A stretch of 64,000 bases of DNA from Mactra quadrangularis (lineage: Eukaryota; Mollusca; Bivalvia; Venerida; Mactridae). The notes beneath the pieces were generated by a model. That model had not been told where the DNA came from and ran no database searches. It saw nothing but the letters and a program-made list of their open reading frames with translations. The position numbers were made by a program, and so were the translations under genes. The DNA is taken from the NCBI GenBank assembly GCA_025267735.1, contig CM046311.1:26263329-26327328 (forward strand), given 5' to 3'. This document shows, piece by piece, positions 10,690 to 24,300 of this stretch (positions are counted from its first letter, which is position 1; every line of letters begins with the position of its first letter).

Positions 10690-10962
10690 AAACAAGTAAA
10701 TCTGTGAGCTAATGCTCACTAAAGATACCCCCGCCAAAATCTAAAAATATGCGATAAACAGGAAGTAGATGAGCAAGGAGCATGAAATCGCTTTACACCA
10801 CATGGGACTATGGGATGAAGCAATATGCAAAGTATTAGGCTGCTGCATGTTATAGTTGCTGAGAAAACTGCGACGGAAATTTCGTAACGGACGGACGGAT
10901 GGACGGACGCACGGACAAGGGTAAAACAGTATACCCCCCTCTTCTTCGAAGCGGGGGTATAA
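10690..10962 (+). mobile_element. Tandem-microsatellite MITE, 'gcgggggtat' family, copy A
   Basis: Short inverted ends 'atacccccgc' and 'gcgggggtat'. The conserved middle is 'aggaagtagatgagcaaggagcatgaaatcgctttacaccac', followed by a GGACGGAC microsatellite. A copy at 24125-24443 has about 41 extra bases after 'atacccccgc', so this copy carries a deletion. Confidence 0.82.
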
Positions 10963-11799
10963 AAAGCATTCTATTCAATGGAATACTTTTAACAAGTAGT
11001 ATCAATTTTCTATAGTGCACTTTTTATGTCATCTTCAACCATGAATATTAAATAGGAAACACAATTTTACATCATATTATATCCATAAAGATTTATCTAG
11101 CATGATCAGTCAGTTATAGTCTTAAACATTTTAATCATTTAATAGAAACATCATAGTTTTATAGTAGCTTTGTAATGAAGTGTTTTTGTATCTTTTTTAT
11201 TAGACCTTCATAAGAAGAGTACAGTTGTTAATTTACACTAACACTTAGAAGTAACAACAAATACATGTAAGATAGTACACTTATCTATATAATTTATGTT
11301 CTAAAACTATTTAAAACACAAAAAGATCACCGGCAGATTTCATTAAATCTATTTTCTATATAAACTACATGAAAAAATTAACAACAGATTAATAAAATAA
11401 CAGATAAAATATACACATATAACATAAAATGTAAGTACATGTATATAATATGAAATCTAAGTACAATGTTAAAGTAACAAACATAGGTCCATTTATATAG
11501 CCCCCCACACCACCAAAAAAGTTAATTTTTCCTAAAATGGCATACAGCATAAAAATGCCAAGTTTGATAACATACATATTAAGAGGTAATTTCTCAGCAA
11601 AGGACATGATGATGTAAATCTGTAAGCTTGTATTAATAAAGCCCTCATCAAGTTCATAAGGTGTATATATTAGCTACTTTTAGTCCAACTATGCTGTAAA
11701 CTAAGTTCATTATACACATACATTAGAACAACCAGACTAAGTGGAAGTATAATACCATCATTGTCCTGAAGGGTATTGACTCTCTGTAGTCGAGTAAAT
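10963..11799. other. AT-rich stretch without recognised feature
   Basis: Only short AT-rich frames rich in Tyr, Phe, Ile and Leu (the longest about 72 codons on the minus strand near 11389-11607) without family motifs. I see no exon or repeat boundary. Confidence 0.4.
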
Positions 11800-11808
11800 G
11801 ACAGGACC

Positions 11809-12207
11809 CAATCTGCGTAAACACATATCCAGTAGACCACGGTTGTACTGGATCTGTACTTTTTCCCTTTGAGGTCACGTCGAGATGAACTTTGTGTCGA
11901 CCAATCAATGCGTAGCTATCATCTAGACGAAAACACTATTAATCACATTTTGATTTCGTAATTTCTATTTTTAGACCAAGTTTTGCTTGCTAATTTAACC
12001 GCGGTAATATTCACAGGCTGCGATTGGGCGGCTCATTTCAAATTTCATGACGTAGACGATGTAAACAAGTTACGTATCATAACAATTTCGTCATGAATAT
12101 TATTATGAGAAAAGGTCACCTGAATGTGACCTTCGTTTGGAAAAGGCCAGAACTACATTAGCGAGTATGCGAGCGGTAAAATTGTAGATCGGGTTTTAAT
12201 CAGATTG
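11809..12207 (+). mobile_element. 399-bp MITE with 9-bp target duplication, copy A
   Basis: Begins CAATCTGCG and ends CAGATTG, and is flanked on both sides by GACAGGACC (11800-11808 and 12208-12216). A reverse-complement copy of nearly identical length (398 bp) occurs at 61692-62089, with an 11-bp direct repeat. Internally it carries 'gaggtcacgtcgagatgaac' and a near-palindrome 'aaggtcacctgaatgtgacctt'. Terminal inverted CAATCT plus 9-11-bp duplications fit Mutator-like elements, but this is inference. Confidence 0.8.
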
Positions 12208-12399
12208 GACAGGACCATGATGGCTATAGATGGTGGTTTAAAGTCTGCTTCCAAATACATGTTCAGCTGACTTTACAATTTTGTATGATAACCCCAGATC
12301 ATTGAAATCTCCTTCAGGCTGGTTATCCCTCACAATACCCATTTACACTAGGGTGAAGTGGAACAACTGTATACAAGTTTAATGCCAAAGGAAATAAGC

Positions 12400-12480
12400 A
12401 GTGCCCCAAGTGGGATTTGAACCCAGGACCTAATGATCACTATGAGTGCATCCTACTAGATATTAAAACATATGAGCATT
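12400..12480 (-). repeat. tRNA-derived SINE head fragment
   Basis: On the minus strand GGTTCAAATCCCACTTGGGG contains a canonical B-box, preceded by a degenerate A-box side ('ctagtaggatgcactcatag'). No cloverleaf can be completed. Confidence 0.4.
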
Positions 12481-15007
12481 AATGAGACCTTAAACTGAAA
12501 TTGTACTGTGTCAAATATTGCAACTTAAACCTGCTCATGCACAGATTTCAACTTTATGATCAACTTTTCTATAAAACTCAAAATTAGTCAAGAAACATTT
12601 TGAAAACAGCATCCTTGTTATAATGACAATGGTAATGCAAGTTAACATACAACTGTAAGAGATGGTGACTTTATGTTTAAAAAATAAGTTAGTAAAGTTA
12701 TATACCATGCATTTTTTAGTGAAATTTCTTAAATACTTCTGACAATCTAAATGTCAGTTTGCCTTAAAGTATCAAAAATTCATATTTTCACCCAAATTGT
12801 GGATGCTGAGAGGCAATTTTTAAGATATCAAAAAAAAATGGAGCCAAATTTATGAGCATGTAGCTTTAAGTAAAATGATAGTGCAATAAACAGGAAGACC
12901 TACATGACTGTACAACATTATAACAAGTAAATTAACCATCAATTTTAACAAGTCTATTACACATGTGACTTAACACTTCATGTCACATTAATCTGAACAA
13001 AACTGGATTAAAGTAGAAACTTGGTATATCAATTTGCACAAAATTGTCATATCACAATATTGCCTACTGCTTCCAAAGGTTTCTGTACAATTAACAGAGT
13101 TTAAAAAAGTTGATATTTTTAGTTGAAACTGTAAACAAACCTATTTACTTATCATGAAGAAAAATAATGAAAACTAATCCAACCATAAATGAAAGTTTTT
13201 AAGCAAGAAAATACAAACAACATGTAAGAATTGCAAGCAAAATAAATTGAGTAAGAACAGCAACTTAATATAAATTCTCAAACAAAAAAGCAGAATGTAC
13301 AGCAGTAAAAATGACTAAATAAATCAGGGTATGACAATAACATCGTCCTGGGATTCTATGAATCTGCAAAACTTGGAAGGAATCCCTTTGATACTTAGTT
13401 AGAGATTCTGTCAGGAAATGTCATTATTCTGTCCATTTAAAATTGTCCTATTTTTACATAAACTTGAGTTTTCCATGAATAGTTTATCACAATTGGTGAC
13501 TTTAAATCTGATAAAAAGTTTCATCTTTTATTGGAGCAATCCCTAATGTTAAGAAGAAATCTCTGAATAAACTGATCATGGATTTATTTGGGATTCCTTG
13601 TAACAGCAGTATAAAGTGTCAAACCCTTAAAAATCTGACATAGACAAATACATGTATAAATCAAGTCAAAGACTCTCAACTAAAGTATGCAAGTAAACAT
13701 TGCCATGAATCACAAGAAAAATAAAAAACAACATTTTTTTCACATGATCTGAAGCACATTGATTTCAATGAATGTTAGAATGATAAATGTTTCAGCAGTT
13801 GTTATTGTAAAGTGACCAAATGTCATACAACCACAAGAATGTTTACAACTTGTTTGGCACAAAATTTATCATGATAAACAAACGTAAAATAATCAATAAA
13901 AGCACGAAAACATAATTCACACTATAAGTATAAAAGAAATTCCACAAGAAAAAAAAACACTAAAATCTTCTATTTTTAAACATTGAATCACCATCTTTTA
14001 CAATTGTATGATACCTTGCATTGAAATCGTCAGTATAATGCACTGCTTTAATGTTTCCAAATGTTTCAAAATGTTAAAGTGCTTTAATTTTGCAGAGTCT
14101 ACATTTTGCATTTTCTAAGGAATTAAAAATTCATGGAATTTAAAATGTGCGCATTTGATGCATTATTGACCTTCACAAGTATCATCTGTATTCATATAGA
14201 TATATTCACGGTGGTTTAGAATTTGTGCTATCATCGTTGAAAGCAAAAATAGCAAAAAACTCTATGAAAATCACCCACTGTATAGTATCAATACATGTGT
14301 TATACAATATTAAAGACAGATGAGATATGGTATTCATTCTTTAATAGAAACCTAAGGGAGAGGAACATTAGGTAAAGATCATGGTCTGAGAGTTCCTAGT
14401 AGAAAAGTAATTGGAAAACAGCAGTTAAGTAGTTCCAAAAGAAACAGACTGTCACTTAGCCAACCATCAGCAGAATAGTAGCATGGTATGTTCATGACAA
14501 AATGGGTGGAGATTTTCTCTCTCTAAAATTTCTGGGTCAACCCTTACACACCCTTGCCCCATGTGAGGAATTCACTCATGTTATGATGTAACAAATAAGA
14601 TTATCCAAATCAAACTTGAATAGAATACTGGGCAAGTTTATGAAAGTAGATAAAAATACACATGGATAAAAACAATATACATGTATAATGAGATATATGA
14701 GTAAGATAAGAAAATGCATCCATAACTTATGTTACAAAAAATATAAGTTTGTTTTTGTTCCCTGATTTTTATGTAGTATTTATTGTGCTGGATTCTTAAT
14801 AAATGCTTTTAAATGTCATAATGTAACTTATTTATAATATTATGTAAAATAAAATAGTTCTGTGAATAAATACATATAAAAAATAACAAATAAAAATTCA
14901 CATAGATCAACAAGAGAACTGTCACCACCCTAACTTCCTCCAGCCTCATTCATTATTTATAAATTTATAGTAAAGGGTCAAATTATCAACTAGCCAAACA
15001 ATTTTTA

Positions 15008-15484
15008 AACAAGAGGGTCCTGAGAAGTCTGGACCGCTCACCTGAGAACTAGATGCTTAGGGCATCTGACAAAAGATTGTTTAAGTAACAGTTTCAGTCA
15101 ATGAAAACAGTGATCCCTGGGGTCGGGCATTTTGAACCCAGGAGCATAATTTGAACAAAATAATACCATAAATCAAATATGAAAGCTCTATGCCTTGTTG
15201 TATTTGAGAAGAAGATTTTTTAACATTTCCTTATATAACTCTATTTACACTTAATTAAAGCCAATTTTGACCCCAGGAGCATAATTTGTAAAGCACATTC
15301 TAGTGATGTTACATGCCAAATTTGATAACTGTAGACTTTATTGTTTATGACAAGAAGATATTTTAAGAAATTGTTGACAACAGATGGATGGATGGACGCA
15401 CGCACACATGCACACACTAACACACATTGATCAGACCCCCCCCCAATAGCTCACCTTGAGCACTTTGTGCTCAGGTGAACAAAA
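15008..15484 (+). repeat. AACAAGAG-type tandem-core element
   Basis: Starts AACAAGAG, then 'ggtcctgagaagtctggaccgctcacctgag', and ends 'agctcaccttgagcactttgtgctcaggtgaac'. It includes two diverged units with 'aggagcataatttg' and a 'gatggatggacgcacgc' microsatellite. Same general architecture as the pearl-like copies but with different sequence. Confidence 0.75.
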
Positions 15485-17006
15485 AAGTAATGCATCCTTA
15501 TGAGAGGGCAGATTCCAGTTAAAAATTAAACAACTACTACAACAAAATTGAACCTAAATCAATTTTCATTGGTCTCAGACTTGTGGCTAGAGGGTTAAGG
15601 CAATAACTGATAGAATGTTTTCTTCTTTATACAATCAATATAAATGCTTGGAATGTACAATAAATTTAAATATCTTTACTATCAAAATAACAACTGGGAT
15701 TCAACCTTTATAAAATTAAATTTAAACAATACTAGTATCTTGTGAATAAAATTTTCTTAAACTGAAAACAATATCAATGGGTAAGCACAAACCCAGTTTA
15801 CATCTTTCTTTATTCACATGTTGTCGGCTCAATTCAACACTGATCTAACTATTTTTTTTTCAAAATGACTTTTTACATTTTAAAAATAATAAAATAATAA
15901 GATGGACGTGTAAAATAAAAAAGTTTGACCAGATTTGAAATTGTACATGCCAATGGGGTCAATTGGTGTTTTGCTCTAACTGGAATAGGGGTTATGTAAT
16001 GCAAAATAGTTAAGTATTTAGTTTACAACATCATACTTGAGTACCAGCAAGCTTTATTGTGTGACATGTTGCTTTAGTACAAAAAACAACAACTAATACA
16101 CCAATGAACATTCATGTGCTGCCTTTGGCATAAGGAATAAATATCCCATCAGTGACTGAAAGTGTTCATTGTCCTGACATTTTGTTTATAGACTTCAGAT
16201 AACCAAAATACATGTATAATAAAGTTTATGATAAAATATATGAACATATTACAACAAATAATGACAAACATTTCAAATATACATAAAGTGAGATAATACA
16301 GTGAAGTTTAGACACGCTAGTGTACAATGTATATAACAATATATAACAATTTCTACAATTATGTCTATTTCAGAATATCTGCCTTTGAAATAACATTTTC
16401 ACTATGAACCAGAAATATCTAATTACTCATGAATGGTGGATCCACTTTGGGAGAGATTTAAAAAAACTTCCTCACCCTAATTCTTTATCTGAAAAATAAT
16501 CTTAGATTGGATCGCTTGGAAGAAAGCTCTATAACCTACTCGTGTTTATGTTCTGATCAACTTCATTATTTGACTTTAAAAGTCTTAAGAAACCTGTATG
16601 GCCAATGTATTTATTGAGATCTAACATTAGATAACATAATTATTTATTAATGGAAAACATTACCGAAAAACTTGATTGTTCTTAAAATGAAACTTAACAA
16701 GTTTACTAACTAGTCAGCTAAATGCAACACTGCTTCAATTCATTTTTTTAAAAGACATTTTTTAACAACAACAAAATTTAATGATATAGGTATAAAAATG
16801 AAAATAAAGTTTGGCAAGTTTTAACATTTTAGGGGCCTTTTGCTCTAACTGAAAGAAGTCTTCTTTTAACACACATTTAAGGCCTCATAAAGTTTTGAAA
16901 AAAAATCCAGTTACAGCAGGTTATAAGCAAATTATGAATCAAAAATCATATTATGCATTTTAAACCATACCAGGATGTAAAGAATACAAACTAAAGTATT
17001 TAAAAC

Positions 17007-18336
17007 TTAAAACCCAGTTACAGCAGTTTTAGGTTCAGGCTTAACTCCACCAACAGATGGTTTTGATTTTGGTTTTGGTGCAATTTTTGGCATAGGTTTA
17101 GTCAATTTAGAATCAACGTCTTCAGATTTCCATGAATCACTTGTATTTAACTCAATTTCCTGCTGACTGTTTCCATGGAAACCAGAAGCAGCATTTTTAT
17201 CAGTTTGATTCACCTCACTCATTGAAGAGTCACTATTTTCACTTCCTTGATTATCTCCCTTGTTTGAAACAGTAGAATGCTGGTCAGGTCTATGAGAATG
17301 TTTTTTAGCATAAAGATGTTCATGTTCTATTGGTTTTTGTCGTCTGAATGACCTACTTCTTTTAGTTATGTTAATACCTTTCACTGATGTTGCAGCGATA
17401 ATGTTCTCCTTTGGACTTTTACTACCTCGTGTTAAACTATTGTAAGGACTACCATGGCCGCTACTAGCTCTGCTGCTATTTTTAGAAGTGTGTCCACTTG
17501 ACAAAGTACTGTGAGAGCCACGATGACTAGAATCCTTAGAAATATGTTTCTTTAGTCCTTCAGGTAATATATCAATCAGAGAAGATGTTCTACTCTCTGG
17601 TTTGTTCAATGATGTAATACCAATATTGACACGAGCTAAATTTAACTTTTCCAGACTAAGACTACCTATAAAGTTTGGATTTGACACTGACCTTCGAATC
17701 TGTGACAATGATCTCCTTGAGAATCTTTTCCTCAACTCTGTCACAGGTAATCCAGGACCATCATATATCTTTCCTTTAAGTCCTTCAATATTGTAATAAT
17801 TTTCAGGATATCCGTCGAAGTCCCTATCTGTTACACCAGAAAATGATTGTAACCTTGGAAATGGTTCTGGACCAATATACTCTCCTTCATCAGAATTGTC
17901 TAACAGATCATTCATACTTTTAGAAATAGGATCATATACAACAGATCTTAAATAATCACTCAGATCTTCACAACTGGCAGATCGTAATCTTCTAGAACGT
18001 ACTTTATGCTGAGGGGAACCAGACAATTTATCAGAATTTAAAGGGGAACCAGTCTGAAGATTTTTACCTATTTTTGGTGATCTTTTTGGTGATCTGTTCA
18101 CACTATGCATAGGAGCATACTTATTTTCATTATTTGAAGTCTGATCACTAGCTACTGGTTCCTGGTCCTCCAACATTGACATAGGTGTAAGGTATTGATC
18201 TCGCACACTAAGCCGGTTACCAGGTAGTTTGTTGTTAGGAGTGGATGTAGCACCTGGGGAGGGTAACAAGTAGGAATCAGACTCATATGGACCATTCTCA
18301 GCAATAGGTGATGTGGATTTCTGTCTCATAGCTTCC
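17007..18336 (-). CDS. DOK-like adaptor exon 10 (long disordered tail and stop)
   Basis: 1330 bp. Acceptor ATAACAG|GGA; the first base completes Arg421 and the stop is at 17007-17009. It encodes residues 422-863: Ser/Asn/Lys-rich, without domain structure, and containing all the C-terminal tyrosine motifs listed in the gene entry. The internal Met at 18329 is not the start, because the frame is open and spliced upstream. Confidence 0.92.
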
Positions 18337-21300
18337 CTGTTATAATATAAACAAACAATTTATAATACTCTTGTATAGTCAGTTTTTTTCTAAATAGTCA
18401 AAGTTTAAATAATTATACAAAGACTGAATTAGGTTCTCTTGTACAAAAAAGAATGTGACATAGACTGAATATGAAGACATTAAACCACTAAGCTATTTGT
18501 TTGTTCCATCTGATCATAAAACACACTACTGGGACATCATGGTTGTTACACAAAAACATTTTAGCACAGAAATTTGTACAACAAATTAATTATATTTCAA
18601 ATAATCAAATCCTGAAATTCCTGCATTCCATTACTTTAGCAGCTTTTAATAGAAATAGAAGCCTATCTTTAAGTCCTAAAACTCACGAACTTCAGGACCA
18701 TTGCTAAAACTTTATTTAAACATCCAATTTATAATATTTTGACTACTGAAATTACCAGCCAGTAGCACAAGGGTATAGCTACCTAACACTACCTAGAAAT
18801 TAGCTAGCAAAATTGTTTTTGTTATCTGAATACACTGAGAACATTTTTGGAGGCTGCAATCTTTGACTGGCTACCATGAAGCAAGATTGTTGCATGTGAT
18901 ACACTAACACAAAAAAACACTTTTTAAGAAAGCTAGGGAGTGACTTCTTTATGCAACTGGCTTCACAGCTAGTAACTTAACTATCAAACAGTTTTTCAAA
19001 TTGATTCCTGTCACAACATTGTACAAGAAATAAATAATCCACCTTACTGCGGTTCAAACAAATCATACACAAACATGGACATTAAGTAAGCTACCAACCT
19101 GAAAGATGGAGGATTAATAAAATCAGCAGATGTAGGTGAAAATGGTGAATCTGGATTACTGGAGGATCTGGATACTGTAATATATAGATATATATTTTAT
19201 TTACATTTTATACCATTCATCAACACCGTTTTCTTTTCATGGCAACTGCTTTCTTGGACACTTATTTTACCAGAATTTGCATTCACTTCTACTAGAAGCC
19301 AAGGAAAATCAACCTTTTAGTTGAATTTTATGGAACAGTATGGAAGGTTTTTAATTTGTTCGTGACTTCAGTCCTGAACAAATATTGTTACCATATTTCA
19401 GACCCTTTCCCACTTGAAAATTTACGAAATCCAGAAGTAGTCCCTCAGTATATATGTATAGAACAATTAAAAAAGATTGTCTGCTCTGACGCCACAGGCG
19501 CATTAATAAGCTAGTAATCTGAACTATATCTCAAGCGTAAGAATATTCACTGCTATGAGTTATTAGATTGTTTTAGGGATGAGCCCTATTTTGATGTACA
19601 ATGTTTTAAATAGGGCTGTAACGATTCACCGATGCATCGTGAGATCGTATTCGTGACTGTCCGATACGGGTGTATCAAATCGCGTCCTAAAAAATCACGA
19701 TTCAGAAGGCCCTTTTCAAGAAATCAGTCAAAAACAAAATATACTACAATGTATATATCTATAGCATTTAACTTGCAATTGCAATCTTTACAGTTTACTT
19801 CTTATTCTCAATAGTCATTAAACAAAGATAACATTTGTTTTGTTGATTTTATTTTGTGCTAAGTAAGGGTAATTAATAACTTTGTTAATTTTATGATTGT
19901 TTGATAAAAATATCATAATTTGTCAATGCATTCATACCAAATTTACAATTTAAATCGTATCGCGATTAATATCGTAATCGCTAGTGATGGAGAATCGGAC
20001 AAAAATCATAATCGATAATCGAATTGAATCAAATGTAATTAATCGATTAAAAATCGATTAATAATCGAAATTTATCTTGACAAAAGCTTTCCTGAGAAAA
20101 TACAGGGATTTTATATAACAAGTAGCATTAAATCTCTTGAAAAAATAGGAAAAACACTTCATTCAAGACAACATCCTTTACTTGCTTAAAACAAACTATA
20201 TTTGCATGATTAATTTCTTTGAAAACATTTTAAAAACAAAGGAAAATATAAAAATCACAATACTAAGACTTAAAATATATGATCATAATTTTGAAAGGTA
20301 TTTGCTGTATTATAAAGTGAGGTAAATTTATATGCTTTCAATTTAAACCAGCAAATATAGTGTATCTGAGTCAGATAATGTTATACAAAAATTGTTGGTA
20401 TGAATTTTGTTACACAATGCCATTTTGAAACCGCTAGCAGTCGTTTTATTTACCCCTTCATCATCTAGAAATATCTTTCAGTAATATTTTGTTTTTCATA
20501 ATTTTCATAAGCAAAAGATGTTGGTACAATTGTTTAATAACATAATTCACAAATAAGTAACTCATTCACATTCTGTCTGAGTTAATGAATATGTGTTCTG
20601 ATAGATTTATCCAATGCTATAAATGTCCATTCAATTAACTTTTGTTCTAAACAAATTCATTCAAGATGATTTAAAACTGATACAGGTAAAATGAAAAGTT
20701 AGTAACGTGTCGGTTACAAAAATTATTGAGGACGAATTTTTCACAAAGCAGAGCGTTATCCTATTATAACCACCCTTAAGGATGGATCTTACCACCATCT
20801 TATAGAGAACCATCACGAAATAAGCTAGCTTGGTTCAGTTTCTATGTTTATTGGATTCTAGTGAGTTAATAAATTTTAAACTTCGTTTGATACGACATAA
20901 AGAGAATAAAACCGACATAAAGAGAATAAAACCGTATCCGGCTATTGAACTTTTACCATACCTCACAGAGTTTCCCAAAGAGATTTGGTCGTAAATTCTA
21001 ATTAGTTAATTGACCTGTAAATCGTAACAATTTGAGTGAGAAGATTTATAACACATCTGATGTACCAAACGTTTGTTATACAACGTGACATTTAAATTAT
21101 CACACATATTTATCAAGAAAGCGGTATCAAGACTCGTACATTACGTCATCAATAAAAATAAATTGCTTTTTATAAATTGCTATTTATCTTTGAAATTCGC
21201 TGACATGTGTTCAAATTTTTGTTTGATATTTGATATGTGAAGGACTGGTGGACCAACGTGTCTGACTAAGACTGATTAGTTATTTACTAAATAAGACTGA

Positions 21301-24300
21301 AAGTTAACCTTATTGTCCCTTGTGTATAAGTTTAAACTGAGGTCAAGTGCGGCAAAATCTGCGGTTCTGAAACTACCAGCGACAATCGATTTTCCTTAAA
21401 GAAAATCGATTGTCGCTGATGTAAGCGCCCAGCGACGATTATTCGATTCTACTCGATCATCGTGACATCACTAGTAATCGCAAGGCATATATCGTGATAC
21501 GTATCGTATCGCGACCTTGGCCAAGATACGCAGCCCTAGTTTTAAAGTTAGTACGAGAACATATGTTCCACGCATTTAAGACATGGCTTATACTTTCATT
21601 ACACAAAATTAGCTGACTTCCTTATTTTATGTAAATAAGTCCAAAATATATCAACAAACCAAATCGTTTGTCTCAAGTTGTCCTAAACGAGCTACAGGTC
21701 GTCCACGTAAACATTGCGTATGTAAACATGGCCAGTTTAATTACACACCAATATTTAGGGGTGAAATATTTATACTTTTTTTTAGTTTGGTTAGTTAACA
21801 CTTGTTTTATAAATACATATTCATAAAACATTTACAAAGAAGATATACAATATTTAAGATAAATAATGAATATCAAAGTGATGTGTTTAAATCAGCAAAA
21901 TGTTGTTCATGCATCAACTTATTCACCTATAGTGGACAAGTCCATTATTTAAAGTACAATAACACGCATGACCTAGAATAAGACCTGTATACCTATCAAA
22001 CTATAGTGCATACAAAATAACAAAACATGTTTGGGTAAACATTAAGAATGAGACAATCAATTTCAGGGGTAGGCAGTATCGAAAATAAAATTTGTGTAAT
22101 TCATTTGACAAAATTTTTGTGGCAGATAAACCATCACCACTCGGTAAATCATATTTGTAATGGTAGAATGCTTTACCATTACACCAACAACTAAAACACA
22201 AGTAAAACATATCACAATTGTTTATGTTATTGTCATCCCGAGCATCCCTCGTCTTGAATTAGTTCATTGTATTGTTATTATAAACAGTGTTTTTTTTTTG
22301 TTCGAACTATATCACTGAACTGTTCTTTGTGTACAAATGTTGATGGAGCCAGTAATCTAATTTCACTTTTCAAACCCGAACAAATGCAGTGCCTTCAGCG
22401 CTTTGATTTTCTTTACATATGAATGATCATATCAGAACTAAGAGTAAACCTCTCTACACTGCTAATTTTTATGATAAATACCAGTAGCCTAATGACGAGG
22501 GGAAGTAGTAGTTGGTGATCATGCATTGGCATAAAAACTAGACTATAAAATAAAATTATTACTTATACCAAAGTGAAAGTACATTTTTCAGATATATTTT
22601 TGAATGGACAAATACATAGTTATTTACTTCAAAGTTTGAGAGTAAACTTAACCATGAATCAAAGTATGCTAGAAAATATAGAATCTATTACCTGAAGGAT
22701 TCATTCTAAGATAAGATCCAGCATTCTGTGTATTAGATCTTTGTGGTATATTCTGTGGAGTACTAGATAAAGGGCTGGGTGTAGGGGCTGGTGGTCTCTC
22801 ATTTAGATTTACTTGATTCTGACTAGGACCTCTGTTAGGTAACTTTGGTGAATTCTGGTGAAATGCTGGAACTGATCTTGGAACCATTGGTGAATTTCTA
22901 TTAGAGCCATTCTCATGAATAAACCTTGTTGGTACTGACTGAGTCGTTGCAACACTGTGTAAACAAATAAGTCAATGTACAGTTAATTCTAATCTATATT
23001 AGCTCAATTGTGAAAAAAGTTCTAACAACTTAAAATTAATCACTCTCTCAAGGTATGCAGGTCTGACAGTAAATCAAACTCACAACACTAAGATTTTAAG
23101 TCAGACTGAACTAACTGGACTGAACTATCTGGACTGAACTAACCTAATTGAACTAACCGGACTGAACTAACTACACTGAACTAACTACACTGAACTAACC
23201 GGACTGAACTAACCGGACTGAACTAACCGACTGAACTATCCGGATTGAACTAACCGGACTGAACTAACCAGACTGATCTATCCGGATTGAACTAACCAGA
23301 GTGAACTAACAGGACTGAACTATCCAGATTGAACTATCGGGATTGAACTAACCAGACAGAACTAACCAGACTGAACTAACTGGACTGAACTATCGGGATT
23401 GAACTATCCGGATTGAACTAACCGGACTGAACTATCCGGATTGAACTAACCGGACTGAACTAACCGGACTGAACTATCTGGATTGAACTAACCAGACTGA
23501 ACTAACCGGACTGAACTATCCAGATTGAACTAACTGACTGAACTATCTGGATTGAACTAACCAGACTGAACTAACCGGACTGAACTATCCGGATTGAACT
23601 AACTGACTGAACTAACCGGACTGAACTAACCAGACTGAACTAACTGGACTGAACTATCTGGACTGAACTAACCGGACTGAACTGACTACACTGAACTAAC
23701 CGACTGAACTTACCAGACTGAACTAACCAGACTGAACTAACCGGACTGAACTAACCAGACTAAACTAACCAGACTGAACTAACCGACTGAACTAACTGGA
23801 CTGAACTAACCAGACTGAACTATCTGGATTGAACTAACCGGACTAAACTAACCAGACTAAACTAACCAGACTGAACTAACCGGACTGAACTATCCAGACT
23901 GAACTAACCAGACTGAACTAACCGGACTGAACTAACCAGACTGAACTAACCAGACTGAACTAACAGGACTGAACTGAACTTACCAGACTGACTCTACAAT
24001 GCATTCCTAAGAGAGGCTGTAAGCTGCTGTATTCTCCATAATTTCTTGGACAAATGAAATTTTTACAGAAATCATGCACACCTGTACCACAACTAATTTT
24101 ACTATAATTAAAGCTTATTCATGTAAAACAAGTAAATCTGTGAGCTAATGCTCACAAGTGATACCCCCGCAGTGAGAAATATGACTATCATAATGTAACT
24201 TTCATTTAACGAAATCTAAAAATATGCGACAAACAGGAAGTAGATGAACAAGGAGCATGAAATCGCTTTACACCACACGGGACTATGGGATGAAGCAATA

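Larger units (their letters stand above)
12217..17006. other. Long AT-rich, repeat-poor stretch; possible 3' UTR of the adaptor gene
   Basis: Apart from the tRNA-like fragment at 12400 and the element at 15008-15484, I see no coding exon or named repeat. It lies immediately downstream (minus-strand sense) of the adaptor stop codon at 17007 and contains many minus-strand AATAAA hexamers, so part may be 3' UTR. The cleavage site cannot be placed. Confidence 0.35.

Noticed and set aside
17602..17796. Plus-strand frame opposite adaptor exon 10
   Set aside because: Antisense shadow of a verified coding exon.
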